Source of the DNA: Candidatus Eisenbacteria bacterium
Lineage (GTDB): Bacteria > Eisenbacteria > RBG-16-71-46 > SZUA-252
Direction of reading: 5' to 3'
Assembly (NCBI GenBank): GCA_005893275.1
Contig: VBOW01000065.1
Location: forward strand, 1 to 37,555
DNA: 37,555 nt
Shown piece by piece: positions 23,105 through 30,852 of the stretch (the first letter of the stretch is position 1; the number at the start of each line of letters is the position of its first letter). The notes below the pieces were generated by a model. That model did not search any database. It had not been told where the DNA came from and saw only the letters and a list, made by a program, of their open reading frames with translations. The translations under genes were made by a program, and so were the position numbers.

Positions 23105-25606
23105 CTACTTCGTCGTCCCCGTGATCCGCATCGCGTAGAACGACCGCCAGACAAACGTCATCGACACGAGAAGAAACGCCGCGGCCAGGACGCCCGTCAG
23201 GGTCGGGCCCTGCTGGCGCGCCAGGGAAACGGCCAGCTCCACGGCGAGAAGCCCGAAGAGGGTCGTGAACTTGATCACCGGGTTCATGGCTACGGACGAG
23301 GTGTCCTTGAACGGATCCCCCACCGTGTCGCCGACGACGGTGGCGGCGTGCAGCTCTGTTCCCTTCTCCTTCAAGGTCACCTCGACCACCTTCTTCGCGT
23401 TGTCCCACGCCCCACCCGCGTTTGCCATGAAGATGGCCTGGAACAGACCGAAGAGCGCGATCGAGATCAGGTAGCCGATGAAGAAGAAGGGCTCGACGAA
23501 GGCGAACGCCAGGGTTCCGAAGAAGACCGCGAGGAAGATATTGAACATCCCCTTCTGCGCGTACTGGGTGCAGATCTCGACAACCTTCTTGGAGTCGGAG
23601 ACCGAGGCTTTGGTCGTCCCCTCGAGCTTGATGTTCCGCTTGATGAACTCGACCGCGCGGTAGGCGCCCGCCGTCACCGCCTGCGTGGAAGCTCCCGTGA
23701 ACCAGTAGATCATGGCGCCCCCCGCGATCAGGCCCAGCAAGAAGGGCGCGTGGAGGAGCGAGAGGTTCGCCACGTACTCGGGCTTCAGGCCCTCGGTCAG
23801 GGCGACGATGATCGAGAAGATCATCGTGGTCGCGCCCACCACGGCCGTGCCGATGAGAACCGGCTTGGCGGTCGCCTTGAACGTGTTCCCGGCGCCGTCG
23901 TTCTCCTCGAGATTGTGCTTCGCCCGCTCGAAGTCGACGTCGAATCCGAACTGCGCCTTGACCTGCTGGCGGATGCCCGGGATCGTCTCGATCACCGATA
24001 GCTCGTAGATGGATTGCGCGTTGTCGGTCACCGGACCGTAGGAGTCCACCGCGATCGTCACCGGCCCCATCCCCAGAAACCCGAACGCCACAAGCCCGAA
24101 GGCGAAGACAGCGGGGGCGATCATGAGACTTCCAAGCCCCAGCGTGCTGACCCCGTACGCGAGCGACATGAGGATCAAAATCGCGAGGCCGAGCCAGTAG
24201 GCGCTGAAATTCCCCGCCACGAGCCCCGACAGGATGTTGAGCGACGCGCCTCCCTCCTTCGAGCAGGTCACGACTTCGGCCACGTGCTTGGAGTTCATGG
24301 AGGTGAAGATCTTGACCAGCTCGGGGATTACCGCTCCCGCCAGAGTGCCGCACGTGATCACCGTCGAAAGCTTCCACCAGAGCGACCCGTTGCCCAGGCC
24401 GCGGATGAGCACGTACGACGCGGCGTAGGTGGCCGCGATCGAGACGAAGGAGGTCAGCCAGACGAGACGCGTGAGCGGATGCTCGAAGTCCATCTTGTCG
24501 GCCGTCGCGTACTGGCGGCGGCTGATCCACTCGTTCACCTGGTAGGAGAGCCCGCTCGCGACCACCATCATGACGCGCATCACGAAGATCCAGACCAGGA
24601 GCTGAACCTGGACGATCGGCTCGCGAACGGCCAGCAGGATGAAGGAGATGAGCGCGACTCCGGTCACGCCGTAGGTCTCGAAGCCGTCGGCCGAGGGGCC
24701 CACCGAATCTCCCGCGTTGTCGCCGGTGCAGTCCGCGATCACGCCGGGGTTCCTCGCGTCGTCCTCCTTGATCTTGAATACGATCTTCATGAGGTCCGAG
24801 CCGATGTCGGCGATCTTCGTGAAGATGCCACCCGCGATTCGGAGCGCCGCGGCGCCGAGCGACTCTCCGATCGCGAAGCCGATGAAGCAGGGCCCGGCCA
24901 TGTCCCCCGGTACGAAGAGCAGGATGATGAGCATGATCAGAAGCTCGACCGAGATCAGCGCCATGCCGATGCTCATGCCGGCTCGGAGTGGTATGGAGTA
25001 GCAGGAGAAAGGCTTTCCGGTCAGGGCGGCGAACGCGGTCCGGGAGTTGGCCAGCGTGTTGATCCGGATTCCGAACCACGCCACGCTGTAACTTCCTGCC
25101 ATCCCGACGAGGCTGAAGAACAGGATGACCGCGACCTTGAAGGGCGGGAATCCTCGCTGGATCTCGCCCGCGGCGTTGACGCCGGTCACGGCCAGCCAGC
25201 CGAAGTAGACCAGGACGATGGCGCTGATGAACGCCCATAGCACGATGAGGAACTTGCCCTGCTGGGTCAGGTAGGTCTTGCAGGTCTCGTAGATCAGCTC
25301 CGAGATCTCCGCCATGGATTGATGGACCGGGAGCTTCCGGATTCGCGTGTAGGCCGCGATGCCGAACACCATGCCGAGGGCGCAGATGAGAAGCCCGAAG
25401 ATGAGAAGGTTGTGGCCGTTGACGCCTCCGACGAACGTCACGGTCTTGAGGTCCGGAAGCGCGAGACTCGCCTCTCCCCCGCCGTGATGCGTCCCACTAC
25501 CCTTCGCGAAAACCGTCGCGGGGGGCGCGAGCACGCACAGCGCCGTAAGCGCCGCCAGCATGAGGGCCACCAGTGCCGTCCGACCTCTGGTCCCGATTCC
25601 CAGCAT
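23105..25606 (-). CDS. hppA: membrane-bound ion-translocating pyrophosphatase
   Basis: Hydrolyses pyrophosphate and pumps H+ (or Na+) across the inner membrane. The protein is 833 residues with about sixteen helices. The substrate site is DIGSDLMKIVFKIKEDDARN at about 265-285, and DCTGDNAGDSVGPSADGFET at about 290-310 gives the paired Asp residues. The second site near the C-terminus reads GDTVGDPFKDTSSVAMNP. In GNTFKATAK (about 575) a Lys occupies the position that is Ala in K+-dependent enzymes, so it is probably K+-independent. The N-terminus has an extra hydrophobic segment ending VFA that looks like a cleavable signal. ATG 25606 has GGAGAAATA before it. Confidence 0.95.
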   Translation of the reverse strand: MLGIGTRGRTALVALMLAALTALCVLAPPATVFAKGSGTHHGGGEASLALPDLKTVTFVGGVNGHNLLIFGLLICALGMVFGIAAYTRIRKLPVHQSMAEISELIYETCKTYLTQQGKFLIVLWAFISAIVLVYFGWLAVTGVNAAGEIQRGFPPFKVAVILFFSLVGMAGSYSVAWFGIRINTLANSRTAFAALTGKPFSCYSIPLRAGMSIGMALISVELLIMLIILLFVPGDMAGPCFIGFAIGESLGAAALRIAGGIFTKIADIGSDLMKIVFKIKEDDARNPGVIADCTGDNAGDSVGPSADGFETYGVTGVALISFILLAVREPIVQVQLLVWIFVMRVMMVVASGLSYQVNEWISRRQYATADKMDFEHPLTRLVWLTSFVSIAATYAASYVLIRGLGNGSLWWKLSTVITCGTLAGAVIPELVKIFTSMNSKHVAEVVTCSKEGGASLNILSGLVAGNFSAYWLGLAILILMSLAYGVSTLGLGSLMIAPAVFAFGLVAFGFLGMGPVTIAVDSYGPVTDNAQSIYELSVIETIPGIRQQVKAQFGFDVDFERAKHNLEENDGAGNTFKATAKPVLIGTAVVGATTMIFSIIVALTEGLKPEYVANLSLLHAPFLLGLIAGGAMIYWFTGASTQAVTAGAYRAVEFIKRNIKLEGTTKASVSDSKKVVEICTQYAQKGMFNIFLAVFFGTLAFAFVEPFFFIGYLISIALFGLFQAIFMANAGGAWDNAKKVVEVTLKEKGTELHAATVVGDTVGDPFKDTSSVAMNPVIKFTTLFGLLAVELAVSLARQQGPTLTGVLAAAFLLVSMTFVWRSFYAMRITGTTK

Positions 25607-25709
25607 TATTTCTCCTCAATTCGAGTTTGCGGTTGGAAGGGGTTGGCCGCCCGACGTGGCAGGCGCTTCATCGCCCGGTGAAAGTTGCAAGGCATCGCGA
25701 GAACAAAGG

Positions 25710-25738
25710 TTTATACCAGAGAAGAGGGGTGGTGTCGA
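25710..25738 (-). promoter_or_regulatory. promoter of the pyrophosphatase gene
   Basis: On the minus strand TCGACA (25738-25733) and TATAAA (25715-25710) are 17 bp apart, each five of six to consensus. Transcription would start near 25703, giving a leader of about 95 bases. Confidence 0.65.
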
Positions 25739-25855
25739 GCGGAGGTTTGGGAGACGGGCCAGCTGCCCCGGTTAGCGTCACAATTTCATCCGCTGGCGAG
25801 GGGGCCCCGCCGCGTATATCCTCGGGGCTCATCTGCAAAGAACAAGGGGGACTCC

Positions 25856-27259
25856 ATGACACGGCCGGCTGAAGTCGTATCGATCGACGCATCCGCCATC
25901 GAAAACCTTCTCAAGACATTTCGGGGCGATGTCGTCCGTCCGGGGGGTGCCGATTACGAGAAGCTCCGGAGGGTGTGGAACGGATCGATCGATCGCCGCC
26001 CCGGGGTCATCGCCAGATGCACCGGGGTCGCGGATGTCCTGGCGGCGGTCCGATTCGCACGGGAGCGGGGACTGCTGGTTGCGGTGCGCAGCGGCGGGCA
26101 CAGCTTCCCCGGCTTGTCCGCTTGCAACGACGGCATGATCATCGATCTGGCTCCCATGCGAGGAATTCGCGTGGATCCCGAGCGTAGAACGGCGCGAGCC
26201 CAGGCCGGCGTGCTCCTGGGCGAGTTGGACCGGGAAACCCAAGCGTTCGGCCTCGCGGTTCCCGCGGGCGTCGTGACCCACACCGGCCTCGCGGGGCTCA
26301 CGCTCGGCGGCGGCATCGGTTGGATCATGCGGAAGTACGGGCTTACGATCGACCAGCTTCTCTCCGTCGATCTCGTCACCGCGAACGGAGAGTTCGTGAC
26401 GGCGAGCGAGAGCGTGAATGCCGATCTGTTCTGGGGCGTTCGCGGTGGCGGCGGCAACTTCGGCATCGTGACCGAATTCGAGTTCCGGCTGAACCCGCTC
26501 GGTCCTCAGGTCATGGCGGGCCCGGTCTTCTGGACGATGGAGGAAGCTCCCCGGGTGCTGCGTCTCTACCGTGATTGGATCGCGGACTGTCCCGATGAGT
26601 TGATGACCATCGTCGTGCAGCGTCGCGCGCCAGCGCTCCCCGCCGTCCCACCGGATCTCGTCGGGAAGCGCGTGATCGCGGTGGCCGCCTGCTACGCGGG
26701 TCCGGTGGAGGACGGAGAGCGCGTGCTGCGGCCGCTCAAGGGATTCGGGTCGCCCGTGCTCGACCTGTGTCAGCCCAAGCCGTTTCTCGCTCATCAGGCG
26801 ATGTTCGACCCGTCGTTCCGGCGCGGCTGCTGGTATTACGTAAGGTCCTGCGACGTCGCGCGGCTCGACGACGATGTCATCGATATCGTGGTGGAATACG
26901 GGAATCGCATCACGTCACCCATCACAAGCCTCGCCCTGTGGCAGATGGGAGGTGCCGTCTCCCGAGTCGCTGACGACGATACCGCATTCCACGGCCGGAA
27001 CGCAGGCTTCACGTTCAACATCAACGGCAACAGCGAAACCGGGGATGGATTCGACGCAGAGCGGGAGTGGGCCCGCGCCTTCTGGACCGCCCTCGCTCCA
27101 CACCACACGAGCGTGTACGTCAATTTCTTGATGGAGGAGGGGGAGGAGCGCGTCAGGCAAGCCTACGGAGCGCCGAAGTACGCGCGGCTGAAGGCGCTCA
27201 AGCGAACCTACGACCCGACGAATTTCTTTCGCATGAACCAGAACATCCGCCCGGATTGA
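25856..27259 (+). CDS. BBE-type FAD-linked oxidoreductase (PCMH fold)
   Basis: Oxidises alcohols, sugars or related compounds using covalently bound FAD. The 467-residue protein has an FAD_binding_4 domain at about 50-190 with the 8-alpha-histidyl ligand His82 in RSGGHSFPG. Then TGLAGLTLGGGIGWIMRKYG and the BBE tail YVNFLMEEGEERVRQAYG, KYARLKALKRTYDPTNFFRMNQNI follow. The bicovalent enzymes carry a Cys before LTLGGG. Here that stretch reads GVVTHTGLAG, so a single covalent link is likely. AAGGGGG precedes the ATG. The stop overlaps the tag ATG (TGATG). Substrate unknown. Confidence 0.93.
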   Translation: MTRPAEVVSIDASAIENLLKTFRGDVVRPGGADYEKLRRVWNGSIDRRPGVIARCTGVADVLAAVRFARERGLLVAVRSGGHSFPGLSACNDGMIIDLAPMRGIRVDPERRTARAQAGVLLGELDRETQAFGLAVPAGVVTHTGLAGLTLGGGIGWIMRKYGLTIDQLLSVDLVTANGEFVTASESVNADLFWGVRGGGGNFGIVTEFEFRLNPLGPQVMAGPVFWTMEEAPRVLRLYRDWIADCPDELMTIVVQRRAPALPAVPPDLVGKRVIAVAACYAGPVEDGERVLRPLKGFGSPVLDLCQPKPFLAHQAMFDPSFRRGCWYYVRSCDVARLDDDVIDIVVEYGNRITSPITSLALWQMGGAVSRVADDDTAFHGRNAGFTFNINGNSETGDGFDAEREWARAFWTALAPHHTSVYVNFLMEEGEERVRQAYGAPKYARLKALKRTYDPTNFFRMNQNIRPD

Positions 27260-27909
27260 TGGCGGGCAGACGGGTCTGCGCGTGGGCCGGCGACGATCCC
27301 CTGATGCGTCGCTACCACGACGAGGAATGGGGCGTGCCGGTGCACGACGATCGGCGCCTCTTCGAGTTCCTAATCTTAGAGGGTGCGCAAGCGGGCCTTT
27401 CGTGGAGCACGATCCTTCGCAAACGGGAGAGCTACCGCGAAGCCTTCGCCGGTTTCGATCCGGCGCGTGTCGCTCGTTTCGATGCGCGGCGGCGGGCAAT
27501 GCTCCTCAAGAATGCGGGCATCGTGCGGAATCGCCTCAAGGTCGAATCGACCGTGTCGAACGCCCGCGCGTTTCTCGACGTGCGGAAGGAGTTCGGGAGC
27601 TTCGACAGCTACGTCTGGCGATTCGTGGATGGGAAGCCGATCCAGAATCACCGAACAAGCCTGCGCGAGGTCCCCGCGCGCACCCCGGAATCGGATGCCC
27701 TGAGCGTCGATCTCCGAAAGCGGGGCTTCCGGTTCGTCGGGTCCACGATCATGTACGCCTTCATGCAGGCGGTGGGAATGGTGAACGATCATGAGGTCTC
27801 GTGCTACCGCCAACGGGAGATCGCGAGCCGGCGTGAGCGTGCGCCGGCCAGGAATCGAACCCAAAGAGTCGAGGCCCGGGACGGTGGCCCCGGGCCTCGC
27901 TCATCGTGA
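27259..27909 (+). CDS. tag: DNA-3-methyladenine glycosylase I
   Basis: Excises N3-methyladenine from DNA in base-excision repair. The 216-residue product aligns closely with E. coli Tag: CAWAGDDPLMRRYHDEEWGVP at 7-27, the catalytic-region Glu41 in LEGAQAGLSW and KKRGFRFVG-like RGFRFVGSTIMYAFMQAVG. The zinc ligands Cys7, His20, His178 and Cys182 match those of E. coli. Homology ends about residue 190. The final 25 residues are encoded by a tRNA-like segment and a GC-rich hairpin, so the original 3' end may have been replaced. ATG overlaps the upstream stop. Confidence 0.93.
   Translation: MAGRRVCAWAGDDPLMRRYHDEEWGVPVHDDRRLFEFLILEGAQAGLSWSTILRKRESYREAFAGFDPARVARFDARRRAMLLKNAGIVRNRLKVESTVSNARAFLDVRKEFGSFDSYVWRFVDGKPIQNHRTSLREVPARTPESDALSVDLRKRGFRFVGSTIMYAFMQAVGMVNDHEVSCYRQREIASRRERAPARNRTQRVEARDGGPGPRSS
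27839..27870 (-). repeat. degenerate copy of the tRNA-Lys 3' end (possible attachment-site remnant)
   Basis: Positions 27839-27861 match 33067-33089 (the T-arm and acceptor 3' strand of tRNA-Lys) at 21 of 23 bases in the same orientation. They include a 12-base identical run (AGGAATCGAACC on the plus strand). The following AAGAGTC (27864-27870) equals the anticodon-arm piece 33105-33111, as if the intervening bases had been lost. No 5' half of a tRNA is present. It lies in the tag 3' extension. Confidence 0.55.
27871..27898. terminator. GC-rich hairpin between convergent genes
   Basis: GAGGCCCGGG (27871-27880) pairs perfectly with CCCGGGCCTC (27889-27898) around an eight-base loop. On the minus strand it is followed by GACTCTTT, on the plus strand by no U-run. 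It lies inside the annotated tag frame, 11 bases before the tag stop, so it probably ends the minus-strand gene that stops at 27928. Confidence 0.5.
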
Positions 27910-27927
27910 TTGTCGGAGACGATGATG

Positions 27928-28512
27928 CTAGGGACGTGAATAGACGCGGAACTGCGCGATCCGGAAGTCGGGATTCGCGTCCACGGTCCACATCAAGTCT
28001 ACGAGGCTCGCGTCGAACATTGCCGAGGGAGCGAGCGTGAACTTGGATTGACCTTTGCCGCGCGTCAAATCGATGGTCCCCACCTGACACAGGGTTTCAC
28101 CATTTAGGAAATCGGACAGGGTGTCCGCGCAGACGTGCAGATTCCCGCCGATCTTGCCCAAGATCCTGACGTAGATGTCGTAGATTCCGACCTGGTTCGT
28201 GGCGAGAACGGCCTGGTGACCGGCGGTCGCGTTACAGTCCACGATGCTCCAGTCGGTGGTGGAATTCGTGACGCGCACCTGTGCCCCCTTCGCGTCGCGA
28301 TTGACGAAGATTCGGTGACCGTTGCCGCAGTCACCCCCGTAGCTCTTGGTCGCGGGATAACCGATGACGTTGAAATTGAAGACTAGCTTGGAGCCCGCCG
28401 GGATCGGCGAGGGATTTGCCCAGGCTGCCGTGGTTGCCGCCAAGAGGAGAAGCGGGCAGAAAACCAATGCCACAGCGGAGGGCAAGCGGTACCGGGACTC
28501 GGACTGGCGCAT
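27928..28512 (-). CDS. secreted protein of unknown function with two probable disulfides
   Basis: Begins at ATG 28512 with GAAGGAG about eight bases upstream. A signal peptide (about 32 residues, ending AWA) is followed by a 162-residue domain with four Cys: GGDCGNG, IVDCNA, HVCADT and TLCQVG. Their placement suggests two disulfides in the periplasm or outside the cell. The rest is beta-rich (KLVFNFNVIGYP, IYDIYVRILGKIG, VDLMWTVDANPDFRI). I do not recognise a family. It is convergent with tag and lies at the left end of the possible accessory block. Confidence 0.75.
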   Translation of the reverse strand: MRQSESRYRLPSAVALVFCPLLLLAATTAAWANPSPIPAGSKLVFNFNVIGYPATKSYGGDCGNGHRIFVNRDAKGAQVRVTNSTTDWSIVDCNATAGHQAVLATNQVGIYDIYVRILGKIGGNLHVCADTLSDFLNGETLCQVGTIDLTRGKGQSKFTLAPSAMFDASLVDLMWTVDANPDFRIAQFRVYSRP

Positions 28513-28879
28513 GGATGCAACTCCTTCAGGGTGTACGTCTCTTTGGCCTACTCCCGGAACGGCGCGCCCGGGTGTCTGGCTTGGACTGTGTTTGGAGATC
28601 GTCGCGATCGACCGGGCCCCCCCAGGGCCCCACGGCGCAAGGCTGAACAATGCAGCTAGCGTGCCCTCCACTCGTTGCAGAGTGCCGCGCTTCCAACTCC
28701 GGCATCGGCGCGATGGTTCGATCGTGGGGACCTGGTGCCGCGCAAATCGCATTTCGTGGGATATACGATCCGGTTCAACCTCGCGCGGCGAGGAAGGCTT
28801 CTTGCTTTGTTTGTGATGCGTTTACCATGGGGGCGCTGGGATCATCCCTGGTTGCCGCCGACCGCATCAGGAGCCGCCC
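28513..28879. other. intergenic region without a recognisable gene
   Basis: No convincing coding frame between two divergent genes. The right half is somewhat AT-richer (TTGTTTGTGATGCG near 28807) and may hold the promoter of the DUF488 gene. GGGCCCCCCCAGGGCCC around 28614-28630 can form a short hairpin. Nothing else stands out. Confidence 0.6.
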
Positions 28880-29266
28880 ATGAGCGTTCGAATTGTCCGT
28901 CTTGGCACTTCGCGTGACCACGGCGAGGGAACAAGGATAGGAACCGTTCGTCGCCCTCCCCGCGGTGTGCCGAAAGGCGAGTTCTCGTCCCAGAACTGGT
29001 ACGACGTCTGGTTTCCGAATCTGGCTCCGAGCGTTGAGACGATGAAGGTCGGCCAAGAAGCGAGGACGCCGGCGCAATGGGCCAAGTTCACGAAGAGGTA
29101 CAGGGCCGAGATGGCAGAGCCCTACGCCAGGCACGCCCTGAAGCTCTTGGCCGCACTGTCGCATGCAACGAACTTCTCCGTGGGCTGCTACTGCGAGCAC
29201 GAGAGCCGCTGCCACCGCTCTATCCTGCGCCAACTTCTCATTGAGAACGGAGCCAAAGTCGAGTAG
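28880..29266 (+). CDS. DUF488-family protein
   Basis: A 128-residue protein of the DUF488 family. It begins SVRIVRLGTSRD, has YDVWFPNLAPS in the middle and ends with the family signature SVGCYCEHESRCHRSILRQL, which places two Cys and a Cys-His pair close together. Function unknown, sometimes linked with thiol or nucleic-acid binding, not established. ATG 28880 is preceded by CAGGAGCCGCCC. Base composition is visibly lower in G+C than that of neighbours in the left half of the window, in line with transfer. Confidence 0.88.
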   Translation: MSVRIVRLGTSRDHGEGTRIGTVRRPPRGVPKGEFSSQNWYDVWFPNLAPSVETMKVGQEARTPAQWAKFTKRYRAEMAEPYARHALKLLAALSHATNFSVGCYCEHESRCHRSILRQLLIENGAKVE

Positions 29267-29301
29267 GGGCTGCGTCTACGTGGCTTAAGTCGGGAGGTAC
29301 C

Positions 29302-29790
29302 GTGTCAGATCGCGCGAGTCGGAAGTACGTGGATCACCCGGCGCCGAGCGTTGGCCTCGTGACAATCCTCCTTCTCGCCATCTTTGCCACGGTCGCCGTC
29401 ATCCCCGAAACGCTCAGCGCTCCCTCTTCTCAGCTCTCAGTGCCGATCTGGGCTGCGATCGTACTCACCGTGGCCATTCTCTGCCTCTTTTTCTGGCCAC
29501 TCTATTCGACCTTCTACACAGTGAGTCCGGAAGGGCTTCGGGTCCGTTACGGACCCTGGACCCGGCACTACCCATGGTCCGACTTCGTCACCGCATATTG
29601 GCAGAAAGGCATGTTCGCCACTCGAATCGGCTGGCCGTCGGTGACGCCATGCGTCCGGCTGTCCAACGGTGTTCTGCTCAAACGAAGAGCGAAACGATTC
29701 GGTCTGTACCTTACCCCCAACGATCCAAGAGCTTTTCTTCTGAAGATCGCTGAGTTTGCTCCAGACCTCACCGCAGAAACGATCATCTGA
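29302..29790 (+). CDS. two-helix membrane protein with PH-like domain
   Basis: A 162-residue protein starting at GTG 29302 behind GGGAGGTACC. A short cytoplasmic N-terminus is followed by two helices at about 17-37 and 47-68. Then a soluble domain with TVSPEGLRVRYGPWTRHYPW and a repeat of short strands follows, resembling bacterial PH domains (bPH_2/YdbT-like). The function is unknown. The G+C content is lower than in the housekeeping genes. The next complete gene follows after the DinB remnant. Confidence 0.65.
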   Translation: MSDRASRKYVDHPAPSVGLVTILLLAIFATVAVIPETLSAPSSQLSVPIWAAIVLTVAILCLFFWPLYSTFYTVSPEGLRVRYGPWTRHYPWSDFVTAYWQKGMFATRIGWPSVTPCVRLSNGVLLKRRAKRFGLYLTPNDPRAFLLKIAEFAPDLTAETII

Positions 29791-29813
29791 ATACCCCGCA
29801 TCCCCCCGCCGCG

Positions 29814-30013
29814 GTGTGGGGTGGTAGCGGCGTGGTTCCCCGAGCGGCCTGGCAGAACTTCCCTACGGACCTTCCGCACTTTCTCAGTTACTTCGTGGCG
29901 AACGAGGCTCACCATCGTGGGCAGCCGGTCATGCTGGCGCGGCAATTGGGCACCGCCTGCCTTCAGGCGTCACCGCGGGGCTCTGGCAGTGGACCAAGCG
30001 GGCGCGCGAATGA
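29814..30013 (+). pseudogene. 5'-truncated, frameshifted DinB-family remnant
   Basis: One frame (to about 29955) encodes WQNFPTDLPHFLSYF, then VANEAHHRGQPVMLARQLG, the C-terminal DinB signature with the HHRGQ metal ligands. The next expected sequence, HRLPSGVTAGLWQWTKRARE and a stop (TGA 30011-30013), is present in another frame, so a single missing base at about 29951-29952 separates the two. The N-terminal helices, including the first metal-ligand His, are absent. It is unrelated by position to the intact DinB gene at 12779. I read it as a dead gene rather than a small protein. Confidence 0.7.
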
Positions 30014-30052
30014 TGGGCCCCTCCAAGTAACGACAGGAAGGAGAGAAGAGCG

Positions 30053-30844
30053 ATGACGAAGCTGAAGGAGAAAGGAACAATGACGAAGCACACGACCGGG
30101 ACACGTAATGAGTGGCTCGCGGCACGGCTCAAGCTGCTCGAGGCGGAGAAGGAGCTAACGCGGCGCAGCGACGAGCTGGCGCGGCGGCGGCAGGAGCTCC
30201 CGTGGGTCCGGATCGACAAGGAGTATCGATTCGAAACCGACGAGGGGAGCGCCTCGCTGGCAGATCTCTTCCGAGGCTGCTCGCAGCTCCTCGTCTACCA
30301 CTTCATGTTCGGGCCCGACTACACGGCGGGGTGTCCGCACTGCTCGGCGATCGCGGACGGGTTCGACGGCTTCGTCGTCCATCTCGCCAACCACGACGTC
30401 ACGCTCTCGGCGGTGTCGCGGGCTCCGCTCGCCAAGCTGCAGGCGTTCAAGCAGCGGATGGGCTGGACGTTCCCCTGGGCGTCCTCGCTCGGCGGGGACT
30501 TCAACTTCGACTTCAACGTCTCGCTCACCGAGGAACAACAGCGCGAAGGGGCCGAATACAACTACCAGCGCGAGGCGGCGAGGAGACGGCGCGAGGGTTC
30601 GGAGGGTGGCGACGCGGGGTCCTTAGCGGCCACGACCGGAACCGACGTGGCCACGTACATGCGCGAGAGGCCGGGCATGAGCGCGTTCGCGCTCGAGGAG
30701 GGCGTCGTCTACCACACCTATTCCGCCTATGCGCGCGGACTGGACGGCCTCTGGGGCCTGTACCAGTGGCTCGACCGCGCACCCAGGGGACGCAACGAGA
30801 CCGGCGTCTGGATGCGCCGCCACGACGAGTACGACAAGCGCTGA
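30053..30844 (+). CDS. DUF899 thioredoxin-like protein
   Basis: A 263-residue protein of the DUF899 family, predicted thioredoxin-fold proteins of unknown function. It has an N-terminal helical segment (EWLAARLKLLEAEKELTRRSDELARRR in two pieces), then LPWVRIDKEYRF and FMFGPDYTAGCPHCSAI with the CPHC motif at Cys94-Cys97. The DFNFDFNVS and HTYSAYARGLDGLWGLYQWLD regions complete the domain. AGGAAGGAGAG lies before ATG 30053; ATG 30080 is a second possible start. The DUF2182 gene begins eight bases after the stop, so the two form an operon. Confidence 0.9.
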   Translation: MTKLKEKGTMTKHTTGTRNEWLAARLKLLEAEKELTRRSDELARRRQELPWVRIDKEYRFETDEGSASLADLFRGCSQLLVYHFMFGPDYTAGCPHCSAIADGFDGFVVHLANHDVTLSAVSRAPLAKLQAFKQRMGWTFPWASSLGGDFNFDFNVSLTEEQQREGAEYNYQREAARRRREGSEGGDAGSLAATTGTDVATYMRERPGMSAFALEEGVVYHTYSAYARGLDGLWGLYQWLDRAPRGRNETGVWMRRHDEYDKR

Positions 30845-30852
30845 GGGAAGTC

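Noticed and set aside
24014-25240. A 408-codon plus-strand frame opposite the pyrophosphatase
   Set aside because: It is antisense to the pyrophosphatase, rich in His, Asp and Arg, with no recognisable domain. A composition artefact.
30112-30852. Upstream extension of the DUF2182 frame
   Set aside because: It overlaps the DUF899 gene in another frame and is Arg/Gly-rich shadow sequence. The DUF2182 domain starts at 30853.
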